64,000 nt of DNA, taken from Acidimicrobiales bacterium. GTDB taxonomy: Bacteria > Actinomycetota > Acidimicrobiia > Acidimicrobiales > SZUA-35. The DNA is taken from positions 248,001-312,000 of the forward strand of contig JANQPB010000014.1 of assembly GCA_028285495.1 (NCBI GenBank), written 5' to 3'. A program made the position numbers and the translations under genes. The notes beneath the pieces are model-generated. The model did no database searches. It was not told the DNA's origin and saw only the letters and a list, made by a program, of their open reading frames with translations. Shown here piece after piece: positions 17,693 to 24,801 of the stretch (position 1 is its first letter; each line of letters opens with the position of its first letter).

Positions 17693-17913
17693 TCAGGCGA
17701 GGACGGGAATCGGGACGCGGTCGTCGGCGATGGCGACGTTCTTGGTCTCCATGTAGACGTCGAAGCTCCGGTCACCGCCGTCGCGGCCGATGCCGCTGCG
17801 CTTGGTCCCGCCGGACGGGGTCGGCCCTCGATCAGGTGCGGGGTCGGTGCCTCGGCGAAGCGGGTGCGGTCGGCGGCGGCCAGGTTCTCCTCGACGCCGA
17901 CTTCGGTTGGCAT
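17693..17913 (-). pseudogene. Internally deleted aldehyde dehydrogenase (hpaE-like) remnant
   Basis: The ATG at 17913 opens MPTEVGVEENLAAADRTRFA, an aldehyde dehydrogenase N-terminus ending PTPHLIEGR, the strand before the cofactor domain. About 33 codons in, the sequence switches frame (near 17820) to the C-terminus of the same family: GGTKRSGIGRDGG, SFDVYMETKNVAIADDRVP, then stop at 17695-17693. Roughly 430 codons with the catalytic Cys and Glu are missing. The C-terminal pattern is that of 5-carboxymethyl-2-hydroxymuconate semialdehyde dehydrogenase (HpaE) and relatives. It is divergent from hpaR-hpaD, exactly where a functional hpaE would be expected. Confidence 0.82.
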
Positions 17914-17947
17914 CGTGCCGTTCCTCGCTGGTCGACATCGACACTTG

Positions 17948-17976
17948 TTAACATGTACAGCAATCGATTAACATGT
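17948..17976. promoter_or_regulatory. Probable HpaR operator/promoter with repeated TTAACATGT
   Basis: The 9-mer TTAACATGT occurs twice (17948-17956 and 17968-17976), 20 bp apart on the same face of the helix. The first lies in the palindrome TGTTAACA (17946-17953). The block is AT-rich and ends 7 bp before the hpaR ATG. It sits between hpaR and the broken aldehyde dehydrogenase, so it probably controlled both directions. Confidence 0.55.
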
Positions 17977-17983
17977 GTAACAT

Positions 17984-18484
17984 ATGACGGAAGCCGACTT
18001 CGCCATGCGGGGCTTCGACCGCTCGCTGCCGATGGTCCTGCTGCGGGCCCGAGAGGCGGCGATGGGTCTGTTCCGGCCGATGCTGGCCGAGTACGGACTC
18101 ACCGAGCAGCAGTGGCGGGTCCTGCGGACGCTGGCCTCCGATCGGGCCCCGATGGACGCCGGCCAGCTGGCGGACACCACGTTCCTCCTCGCCCCGAGCC
18201 TGTCCCGGATCCTGGCCGGCCTGGAGCGGCAGTCGCTCATCACCAGGGAGACCTCGCCGGACGACGGGCGCCGCGTCGTCCTCTCCCTGTCGCCACCGGG
18301 GCGCGACCTGGTCGCCCGCATCGCACCGCACTCCGAGGCCGTCTACGAGGAGCTGGAGGAGCGCTACGGCCTCGAGCGCCTCCAGGCGCTGATCGTCGAG
18401 CTCAACGCACTCTGCGAAGTCGGCCCGTCGATCGCCGACCGCAACGGCCGTCGACGCCGCACCCCCGAACAACAGCAGACCTGA
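17984..18484 (+). CDS. hpaR: MarR family regulator of homoprotocatechuate degradation (HpaR-like)
   Basis: A 166-residue MarR protein. The segment SLPMVLLRAREAAMGLFRPM then GLTEQQWRVLRTLAS is the HpaR signature (in the enterobacterial protein: L-L-Q-A-R-E-A-A-M-x-x-F-R-P and N-L-T-E-Q-Q-W-R). The winged helix continues with DTTFLLAPSLSRILAGLERQ and SPDDGRRVVLSLSPPG. HpaR represses meta-cleavage genes for 4-hydroxyphenylacetate and homoprotocatechuate until the aromatic binds. The stop is 20 bp before hpaD, so the two form an operon. The start lies just after a repeated operator-like element, consistent with autoregulation. Confidence 0.9.
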   Translation: MTEADFAMRGFDRSLPMVLLRAREAAMGLFRPMLAEYGLTEQQWRVLRTLASDRAPMDAGQLADTTFLLAPSLSRILAGLERQSLITRETSPDDGRRVVLSLSPPGRDLVARIAPHSEAVYEELEERYGLERLQALIVELNALCEVGPSIADRNGRRRRTPEQQQT

Positions 18485-18504
18485 CCGACCCAAGGAGGAG
18501 CGAC

Positions 18505-19383
18505 ATGGGCGAGATCGTCCTGGCCGCCAAGATCACCCACGTCCCGTCGATGTTCATCTCGGAGCAGCCCGGCCCCCACCACGGTTGCCGGCAGGCGGCC
18601 ATCGACGGCCACCACGAGATCGGTCGCCGAGCCCGGGCCGCGGGGGCCGACACCTTCGTCGTCATCGACACCCACTGGCTGGCCAACTCCGGCTACCACC
18701 TCAATGCCAACCCGGTCCATGCCGGCACCTACACCAGCACCGAGTTCCCTCAGCTGATCAAGGGCCTCGAGTTCCACCACCCCGGAGCCACCGACCTCGG
18801 CCACGCCGTCGCCGAGCTGGCCACCGCTCGGGGCGTCCGCACCATGGCCCACGACGACGTGCCCTCGCTCGGCCTGGAATACGGGACCCTGGTGCCGATG
18901 CGGTACATGAACGCCGAGGACCAGCTCGACGTGCTGTCGATCTCGGGGTGGCTCAACGACGCCACGTTCGACGAGTCCCGGATCGTCGGCGAGGCGATCC
19001 GCGATGCGGTGGTCGCGAGCGACCGCCGGGTGGCGCTGCTCGCCTCGGGCTCGCTGTCGCACCGGATCTGGCCGAACGCCGAGACCGCCGCCGGCATGTT
19101 CGAGGTCAGCCGGCCCTTCAACGAGCACGTCGACAAGATGGTCCTCGATCTCTGGACCGCCGGTCGCATCGGCGAGTTCATCGCCCTGCTCCCCGACTAC
19201 GCCGACCACTGCTCCGGTGAGGGCAACATGCACGACACCGCCATGCTGCTCGGCGCCCTCGGTTGGGATCGCTACGACCGCCCGGCCGAGATCATCACCG
19301 ACTGGTTCCCCTCGTCCGGCACCGGCCAGTGCAACGTCGTCTTCCCCGTCCCGACGCCGGCCCCGACCCGAGTCCCGGCCTGA
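18505..19383 (+). CDS. hpaD: 3,4-dihydroxyphenylacetate (homoprotocatechuate) 2,3-dioxygenase
   Basis: The start at 18505 has AAGGAGGAG upstream. The 292-residue protein opens GEIVLAAKITHVPSMFISEQ and follows the LigB-type (class III extradiol) HpaD family end to end: GCRQAAIDGHHEIGRRARA, VVIDTHWLANSGYHLN, LGLEYGTLVPMRYMN, LLASGSLSHRIWPNAE, EGNMHDTAMLLGALGWD and a terminal FPSSGTGQCNVVFP. The iron ligands are expected at the His in THVPSM, the His in DTHW and the Glu in LEYGTLVPM; all are present. It cleaves the ring of homoprotocatechuate to 5-carboxymethyl-2-hydroxymuconate semialdehyde. The next enzyme, HpaE, survives here only as a deleted remnant, so the product must be handled elsewhere in the genome. 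Confidence 0.93.
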   Translation: MGEIVLAAKITHVPSMFISEQPGPHHGCRQAAIDGHHEIGRRARAAGADTFVVIDTHWLANSGYHLNANPVHAGTYTSTEFPQLIKGLEFHHPGATDLGHAVAELATARGVRTMAHDDVPSLGLEYGTLVPMRYMNAEDQLDVLSISGWLNDATFDESRIVGEAIRDAVVASDRRVALLASGSLSHRIWPNAETAAGMFEVSRPFNEHVDKMVLDLWTAGRIGEFIALLPDYADHCSGEGNMHDTAMLLGALGWDRYDRPAEIITDWFPSSGTGQCNVVFPVPTPAPTRVPA

Positions 19384-19411
19384 GCCGGCCGCCTCGATCC
19401 AGGAGCGCACC

Positions 19412-20689
19412 ATGCCCGATCCCTACCATCACCTCAGGACCGCACCCGAGCGCCCTCCGTCCGGGTGCCCGATCGACCACTCGTTCACACCGCTGATGGA
19501 CGCCTACGTCGCCGACCCCTACCCGCTGGCCAACGAGCTCCGTGAGGAGCGCCCGGTCGTCTACGCCGAGCCGCTCGGGTTCGTGGTCGTGACCCGGATG
19601 GACGACGTCCAGGAGGTGTTCCTCAACCCCGACGTCTACTCGTCGGCCAACGTCCAGGACCCGGTGTTCCCGATCTGCGAGGAGGCGGCTGCGATCCTGG
19701 CCGCCGACGACTTCGACCCGGTCGCGGTCATGTCCAACCGCCAGGAGCCCGACCACGGTCGGATCCGGCAGTTCACCAAGAAGGGGTTCTCCAACCGGCG
19801 GAGCAAGACCCTCGAGCCCTACATCCGTCGCCGGACCGACGAGCTCATCGACGACCTGGTGGCCGGCGGTCCGCCGGCCGACGTGATCGCCGGCCTGGCC
19901 TACCCGCTGCCCGGCGAGGTCATCTTCCGGTTCATGGGCTTCCCCGAGGCCGACGACGAGCAGCTGAAGGAGTGGTGCGCCGACCGGCTGGCCTTCTCGT
20001 GGGGGCAGCCGAGCCAGGAGGAGCAGGTGGCCATCGCCCACAAGATGCTGGCCTACTGGCGCTATGTGCGGGAGTTCACGGCGGCCAAGCGCGAGGACCC
20101 CGGCGACGACTTCGCCTCGGAGCTGCTGGCCGACCACGAGGCCAACCCCGAGCTGTTGAGCTACCGGGAGGTCGAGTCGATCCTCTACGGACTGTCCTTC
20201 GCCGGCCACGAGCCGGTGACCCTGCTGCTCGGCAATGCCCTCCGGGCGCTGCTGGCCAGGCGGGACGACTGGCAGGCGCTGTGCGACGACCCCGAGCGGG
20301 TCGGCGGGGCCCTGGAGGAGGTCATCCGCTGGGATTCACCGCAGATCGGCTGGCGGCGCATCACGACCCGCGACACCACGCTGGCCGGGGTCGACATCCC
20401 GGCCGGCACCCAGGTGTTCCTCAATCTGGCCGCGGCGAATCACGACCCTCGCCAGTTCGACGATCCCGAGCCGTTCGACATCGACCGGGCCGACAGCCGC
20501 AACAACATCTCGTTCGGCAAGGGCAACCACTACTGCCTCGGGGCCAAGTTCGCCCGCTTCGAGGCCCGGGTGGTGCTCGAGATCCTCACCCGTCGGATCC
20601 CCACCCTCGAGCTCGTCCCCGACCAACCGTTCGACCCCTTCCCCAACATCAGCTTCCGGGGGCCGAGCCGGCTGCTGGTCAGCTGGTAG
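19412..20689 (+). CDS. Cytochrome P450 with unusual I-helix
   Basis: A 425-residue class I bacterial P450; the start at 19412 has AGGAG upstream. The heme loop is FGKGNHYCLGAKFARFE with thiolate ligand Cys about 375; the K-helix ExxR is EEVIRWDSPQIG and the PERF-like region is DDPEPFDIDRAD. The I-helix reads SFAGHEPVT: the acidic residue is present but the usual following Thr is Pro (about residue 268), which should change proton delivery. It is 28 bp from hpaD and on the same strand, so a role in hydroxylating an aromatic acid feeding the homoprotocatechuate pathway is plausible but inferred. No ferredoxin or reductase gene is adjacent. Confidence 0.92.
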   Translation: MPDPYHHLRTAPERPPSGCPIDHSFTPLMDAYVADPYPLANELREERPVVYAEPLGFVVVTRMDDVQEVFLNPDVYSSANVQDPVFPICEEAAAILAADDFDPVAVMSNRQEPDHGRIRQFTKKGFSNRRSKTLEPYIRRRTDELIDDLVAGGPPADVIAGLAYPLPGEVIFRFMGFPEADDEQLKEWCADRLAFSWGQPSQEEQVAIAHKMLAYWRYVREFTAAKREDPGDDFASELLADHEANPELLSYREVESILYGLSFAGHEPVTLLLGNALRALLARRDDWQALCDDPERVGGALEEVIRWDSPQIGWRRITTRDTTLAGVDIPAGTQVFLNLAAANHDPRQFDDPEPFDIDRADSRNNISFGKGNHYCLGAKFARFEARVVLEILTRRIPTLELVPDQPFDPFPNISFRGPSRLLVSW

Positions 20690-20761
20690 TCCTCGCCAGC
20701 GACCGACCGCTCCGGGCATGGTCGTTCCTGCTGGTCCGGCCCCGGCGCCGACCCATCCGGC

Positions 20762-21160
20762 TCAGTCGGTCGCGAGCGGTTCGGACTCGGGTCCTCCGTA
20801 GAGCCACTTCGTCGGGGTGATCTCCCAGAGGACGACGGTGCCGACGTCGGGGTCGTCTGCAATCGTGATGTCCCAGCCGTACTTGGCCATGAACGCGTCG
20901 ACGACGTCGTCCGGTCGTTCGCGCTGATGGACGGTGACGGTGCCCTCGGCCACCACCGGATCGTCGCCGTCCTGGAGCGAGACCGACACGGCCGGGTTGT
21001 CGAGCGCGTTGCGTGTCTTGACGTTGTCCCGGCCGGTGCCGATCCAGAATCGACCGCGCCGATACACGAACCAGATCGGGGTGAGGTGGGGTCGACCATC
21101 GGGTCGGGCGGTGGCCAGCCAGACGTTCCGTTCGCGGTCGAGTCGGTCGGTCGTGGTCAT
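20762..21160 (-). CDS. PPOX-class (pyridoxamine 5'-phosphate oxidase fold) flavin/F420 protein
   Basis: The start at 21160 has GGAGGGTG 5 bases upstream, better than longer alternatives. The 132-residue protein is a split-barrel flavin-binding protein: NVWLATARPDGRPHLTPIWF is the typical N-terminal strand pair and GRFWIGTGRDNVKTRNALDN the phosphate-binding loop, ending with IEW-like VLWEITPTKWLYG. Actinobacterial members of this group often bind F420 or FMN and reduce small substrates. It is convergent with the P450 gene and unlikely to be functionally linked. Specific substrate unknown. Confidence 0.85.
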   Translation of the reverse strand: MTTTDRLDRERNVWLATARPDGRPHLTPIWFVYRRGRFWIGTGRDNVKTRNALDNPAVSVSLQDGDDPVVAEGTVTVHQRERPDDVVDAFMAKYGWDITIADDPDVGTVVLWEITPTKWLYGGPESEPLATD

Positions 21161-21320
21161 CGTCACCCTCCGGGGTCGCCCGTCGCAGGCGAGTCGATCT
21201 CGTCGATGCACACGCTGCCGGATCGGGCGACGACGAGGGCGACCGACCGGCGGAGCTCCGACCGCGATCCAAGGCTAGGGCCGTCGGCCGGCCGCTCGGA
21301 CCGGCGGCGAGGAACGCGGC

Positions 21321-21524
21321 CTACCTGGTCCTGGCGTTGTGCCAGGCCTCGATGGCGGGCCGGAGCCAGAGGCTGGGGCGGCCCCGTCCGAGGCTGACGA
21401 CCGGCCGGGGCATGTCGGGATAGCGCCGCTGGTAGAGGCTCACGCTGTTGGCGTGGGACAGACCGAGGATCTCTGCGATCCCGCGGGCGTCGGTGAGATC
21501 CTCGGTGTTGACCATCGGCGACAT
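21321..21524 (-). CDS. Small AlpA/MerR-like helix-turn-helix protein
   Basis: A 67-residue protein consisting almost entirely of a winged helix: LTDARGIAEILGLSHANSVS is the helix-turn-helix and LYQRRYPDMPRPVVSLGRGR the wing, ending LWLRPAIEAWHNART. Such proteins resemble AlpA and phage excisionases, but here the gene sits in front of a methionine aminopeptidase rather than an integrase. It is divergent from that gene, with two copies of an 18-bp element between them, so local autoregulation is likely. Confidence 0.75.
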   Translation of the reverse strand: MSPMVNTEDLTDARGIAEILGLSHANSVSLYQRRYPDMPRPVVSLGRGRPSLWLRPAIEAWHNARTR

Positions 21525-21539
21525 GAGCGAAGTCTAGCT

Positions 21540-21579
21540 TGTCTCCGCCCGTAGACAATCATGTCTCCACCCGTAGACT
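21540..21579. promoter_or_regulatory. Duplicated 18-bp operator between the HTH and MetAP genes
   Basis: TGTCTCCGCCCGTAGACA (21540-21557) and TGTCTCCACCCGTAGACT (21562-21579) differ at two positions and are spaced 22 bp apart, about two helical turns. Each has TGTCT/AGACA inverted arms around a C-rich centre. They start 16 bp upstream of the HTH gene start and end 7 bp before the MetAP start, so binding would cover both promoters. Confidence 0.65.
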
Positions 21580-21585
21580 GCACGC

Positions 21586-22578
21586 ATGGAACGAATCCGG
21601 TCCAACAGCCCGTGCTGGTGCGGAGCGAACGCGAAGTACAAGCGCTGCCACGGCGACCGACGACTGCTGCGGCGCGATCGCGTCCAGATCGGCGCCGTCG
21701 GCCCTCCGCGCCCGGTCCCCGACCACATCGAGCGGCCCGACTACGTCATCACCGGAACCGTTGGCACCCCTCGCAGCTACCAGATCCAGGACGACGAATC
21801 GCTGCCTCGGCTCCGGCGGGCCTGCCGGGTCGCCGCCGAGGTCTTGCAGGAGGCCGGCCGAGCGGTCGCCCCGGGGGTCACCACCGACGAGATCGACGCC
21901 ATCGCCCACCGGGCCTACATCGAGCGGGGCGCCTATCCGAGCGACCTGCACTACAAGGGCTTCCCCAAGTCGGTGTGCACGTCCGTCAACGGCGTGATCT
22001 GCCACGGCGTGCCAGACGACCGCCCCCTCGACGACGGCGACATCGTGAACGTCGACGTCACCGCCTACGTCGAGGGCATGCACGGCGACACCTCCGCCAC
22101 CTTCGTCGTCGGCGCCGTCGACGAACCGACCCGAGCCCTGGTCGAGACCACCAGGCAGGCGACGCTCCGCGGCATCGACGCCGTGCGACCGGGCGAGCCC
22201 ATCCGCCGGATCGGCGAGGCCATCGAGCCCTTCGCCCGATCTCGGGGCTTCACCGTGGTCCGCGAGTACGGAGGACACGGCATCGGCGCCACCTTCCACG
22301 CCGCCCCCCAGGTCCACCACCACATCGCGCGGCACGACACCGAGCGGTTCCAGGTCGGGATGAGCTTCACCGTCGAGCCAATGCTGCTCTCGGGCGGCAC
22401 CTCGTTCACCCAGGCCGACGACGGGTGGACCGAACGCATCGACGACGACATGCCATCGGCCCAGTTCGAGCACACCGTCCTCGTCACCGAGGCCGGCGCC
22501 GAGATCCTCACCGTCACCGCAGACGGAATCGGCGCAACGAGCCGCACCTCCGTCGCGGTGCCGGCACCGCCGGCCTGA
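21586..22578 (+). CDS. map: Type I methionine aminopeptidase with N-terminal SEC-C zinc motif
   Basis: A 330-residue protein. The N-terminus SPCWCGANAKYKRCHGD is a SEC-C zinc ribbon (C-x-C-x8-C-H), as in SecA tails and long actinobacterial MetAPs. The peptidase domain keeps all residues of the family: His in DLHYKGFPKSVCTSVN, the two Asp ligands in VNVDVTAYVEGMHGDTSATF, His in YGGHGIGATFH, Glu in MSFTVEPML and Glu in QFEHTVLV. It removes initiator methionine from new proteins and the zinc ribbon probably docks it to the ribosome. The leader is only a few bases after the operator-like repeats, so it may be expressed from a leaderless mRNA. Confidence 0.94.
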   Translation: MERIRSNSPCWCGANAKYKRCHGDRRLLRRDRVQIGAVGPPRPVPDHIERPDYVITGTVGTPRSYQIQDDESLPRLRRACRVAAEVLQEAGRAVAPGVTTDEIDAIAHRAYIERGAYPSDLHYKGFPKSVCTSVNGVICHGVPDDRPLDDGDIVNVDVTAYVEGMHGDTSATFVVGAVDEPTRALVETTRQATLRGIDAVRPGEPIRRIGEAIEPFARSRGFTVVREYGGHGIGATFHAAPQVHHHIARHDTERFQVGMSFTVEPMLLSGGTSFTQADDGWTERIDDDMPSAQFEHTVLVTEAGAEILTVTADGIGATSRTSVAVPAPPA

Positions 22579-22601
22579 CCATCGCCGGATCCGGACTGCG
22601 C

Positions 22602-22635
22602 GTCAACGGCCGTCCACGACGGGACGGCCGTTGAC
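22602..22635. terminator. Bidirectional terminator hairpin
   Basis: GTCAACGGCCGTCC (22602-22615) and its exact complement GGACGGCCGTTGAC (22622-22635) form a 14-bp stem with a 6-base loop. It lies 23 bp after the MetAP stop and 9 bp after the convergent MscS-like stop, so it can serve both genes. Confidence 0.85.
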
Positions 22636-22644
22636 ACCGAGCAC

Positions 22645-23397
22645 TCAGGCGTCCGGGGAGCTCCCGACGTCCTGGCCGTCGCCGCCGGAGGCACCCGAGG
22701 TCTCGAACTGTCCCGAGAGCCCGTCGTACACGCGGGGCCAGAAGCGGTCCCGGGCAGCCCAGATGCCGCCGACGCCGAACTTGATGACCAGGATGAGGCT
22801 GAGGCTGGCGAAGATCGCGGTCGTGACGGTGTCGACGAGATCGCTGGCGACCTGCGCCTGGTCGAGGGCGGCGAGCCCGAACAGGAGCCAGATGCCGATG
22901 CCGGCCGCGTTCGTGACGAAGTTGGAGTACGACTGCCCGGCGGTGATCCCGCTGACGATGTCTCGGACGACGTTGGCCACGATGCCGCCGACGACGACCA
23001 GGACGAGGGCGACCAGGGCCTTCGGAATCCACTCGATCAGCTCGTCGAACGGTTCGTTGAGGGCGAGGATGTCGAGGGCACCGAAGGCCAGCTTCAACAC
23101 GAGCAGCATGACCGTGTAGTAGATGATCTTGGCCACGAATCGTCCGCTGTCGGCGTAACCCGCACGCTCGAGTGGCGCGCCGAGACCCGCCCGATCGAGG
23201 TACCGGTCGAGGTCGATGGCGGTGAACAGCCGACCGGCGAGACGTTCGATGAACCGGGCCACCCACCAGCCGATCAGCAGGATCAACAGGAAGCCGATCA
23301 GGTTCGGCAGGAAGCCGAACAATTGACTGAAGAAGTCGGTGATGCCCGTCTGTATCGAGTCGACGACATCGATGCCGTCCTGCGCGAGAACGCCCAT
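22645..23397 (-). CDS. MscS-like conserved-TM-helix membrane protein
   Basis: The start at 23397 has AGGGGGAAAG upstream. The 250-residue protein has about five hydrophobic helices. The segment LIGFLLILLIGWWVARFIE then RLAGRLFTAIDLDRYLD is the repeated conserved TM helix of MscS-related proteins, followed by a second copy around WIPKALVALVLVVVGGIVAN. It lacks the beta-rich cytosolic MscS domain, so it resembles the short TM_helix proteins rather than a full channel. A role in osmotic or membrane-tension response is inferred only from family. Confidence 0.82.
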   Translation of the reverse strand: MGVLAQDGIDVVDSIQTGITDFFSQLFGFLPNLIGFLLILLIGWWVARFIERLAGRLFTAIDLDRYLDRAGLGAPLERAGYADSGRFVAKIIYYTVMLLVLKLAFGALDILALNEPFDELIEWIPKALVALVLVVVGGIVANVVRDIVSGITAGQSYSNFVTNAAGIGIWLLFGLAALDQAQVASDLVDTVTTAIFASLSLILVIKFGVGGIWAARDRFWPRVYDGLSGQFETSGASGGDGQDVGSSPDA

Positions 23398-23613
23398 TGC
23401 TTTCCCCCTACTGGTTCGCGGATGGTCACCCACCCTGCGGGCTCCCCGGCCCGCTTGGCTGGCAGTCTTCCACGTCGCCGTCGGGCCGACGCGGATGTGA
23501 TGCCGGCCCCGTCGGATGGTGACCGACCGCGCCGATGTTTTGCGTCGGTCCTGCTGGGTATGTCTCGTTCGAGAGCGGATGACGGACACCGCTTCGACGA
23601 AGGGATTGGTCCC

Positions 23614-24000
23614 ATGAAGACCATCGGTCACCTGGCCCAGGCGGGCGCCGCTCTGTGGATCTACAACGTGTGGTTCCACCGATTCGACAAGGACACCGGT
23701 TATCGCGGTGGCAACGCCACCAACATGCGCGAAGAGTTCGAGGAGTACGGTCTCTCCGAGACGACCATGTACACCGTCGGTGCGATCAAGGTCGGACTGG
23801 CCAGCCTGATGCTGGTCGGCCTGTTCGTGCCGAAGGTGGCCAGGCCGGCCTCGGCATCGCTCGCGGCGATGATGCTCGGCGCCGTCGGCATGCACGCCAA
23901 GGTCGGCGATCCGGTCAAGCGGGCGCTGCCCGCGCTGTCGGTGCTCACCGGGGCCGCCGTGGCCGCCGTGGCCGACGGCACACGATCCGCCGCCCGATAG
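23614..24000 (+). CDS. DoxX-like membrane protein
   Basis: A 128-residue protein with the short DoxX arrangement: an N-terminal helix (IGHLAQAGAALWIYNVWF), a polar stretch (DKDTGYRGGNATNMREEFEE), then YTVGAIKVGLASLMLVGLFV, the G-x-x-K-x-x-x-A family pattern, and two further hydrophobic segments. Function of such proteins is unsettled. It is divergent from the MscS-like gene; the 216-bp spacer holds both promoters. A hairpin follows directly. Confidence 0.78.
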   Translation: MKTIGHLAQAGAALWIYNVWFHRFDKDTGYRGGNATNMREEFEEYGLSETTMYTVGAIKVGLASLMLVGLFVPKVARPASASLAAMMLGAVGMHAKVGDPVKRALPALSVLTGAAVAAVADGTRSAAR

Positions 24001-24005
24001 CGCCA

Positions 24006-24022
24006 GGGGCCGAACCGGCCCC
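24006..24022 (+). terminator. Short GC-rich hairpin after the DoxX gene
   Basis: GGGGCCG (24006-24012) and CGGCCCC (24016-24022) pair across a 3-base loop, 5 bp after the stop codon. Confidence 0.65.
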
Positions 24023-24117
24023 CATCACCCGGCAACCATTGTTGTGGCTGCTGCTAGCATCGGCGTTCTGGTGAGAGAGCGTGGCGGCGATCGTGGATCC
24101 GAGACCGTGGATTCGTA

Positions 24118-24801
24118 GTGCTTGGCTACAAGGATCAGTCGACCGACCCCGCTGACGACGACGTCGAGCCGGAGCCGGAGCCCGAGTCGGACACCGACGA
24201 CTCGGACCCCGAGCCCGATGGCGTCATCACGGGCCCGGTCCCCGCCTCCACCCGCTCCCCCCACCCGCTCGACGACGTCGCCCGCGACCTGGAGTCCCGC
24301 ACCCCGGCGATCTTCGAGCACCTCTACGATCTGATGGCCGACCGCATGTTCCGGCTCGCCCTCCGCATGCTCGGCGACTTCCACGAGGCCCAGGATGCGG
24401 TGCAGCAGGCGTTCCTCGAGCTCGCCCGCACCGACGAGCTGCCAGCCGAGGGCCGGAGCCTGCAGGCCTGGCTGTACGCCAGCGTCCGCTTCAACTGCCT
24501 CGACATCCAGCGCTACCGGGGCCGGCGACCGGCGGTGCCGTTCGCACAGATCCCCGAGACGGTCAACGAGCCCCCCGACTACGACCTCGGGCTCGACCCG
24601 AGCCTCGAGGCCGCGCTGGCGCTCCTGACCCCCGATCAGCGCCTCGTCATCCACCTCAAGCACGTCGAGGGGCTCGACGGTAACGAGATCGCGGAGGTCA
24701 TCGACTCGACCAGGGCTGCGGTCTACGCCATGGCGGCCAGGGCCGAGCGGCGCCTGCGCCACTACCTGGAGCTTCGCTCCAAGTCGGGACGGCCGGCATG
24801 A
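24118..24801 (+). CDS. ECF-type RNA polymerase sigma factor
   Basis: A 227-residue protein from a GTG start. The N-terminal 55 residues are very acidic (DVEPEPEPESDTDDSDPEP), an unusual extension. Region 2 is IFEHLYDLMADRMFRLALRM then GDFHEAQDAVQQAFLEL, the H-x-x-A-x-D-x-x-Q-x-x-F motif that contacts core polymerase. Region 4 is LTPDQRLVIHLKHVEGLDGN followed by EIAEVIDSTRAAVYAMAARA for -35 recognition. Its end overlaps the next gene by four bases (ATGA), the usual sigma/anti-sigma arrangement. The protein probably controls the surface genes downstream, but no repeated promoter was identified. Confidence 0.88.
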   Translation: MLGYKDQSTDPADDDVEPEPEPESDTDDSDPEPDGVITGPVPASTRSPHPLDDVARDLESRTPAIFEHLYDLMADRMFRLALRMLGDFHEAQDAVQQAFLELARTDELPAEGRSLQAWLYASVRFNCLDIQRYRGRRPAVPFAQIPETVNEPPDYDLGLDPSLEAALALLTPDQRLVIHLKHVEGLDGNEIAEVIDSTRAAVYAMAARAERRLRHYLELRSKSGRPA

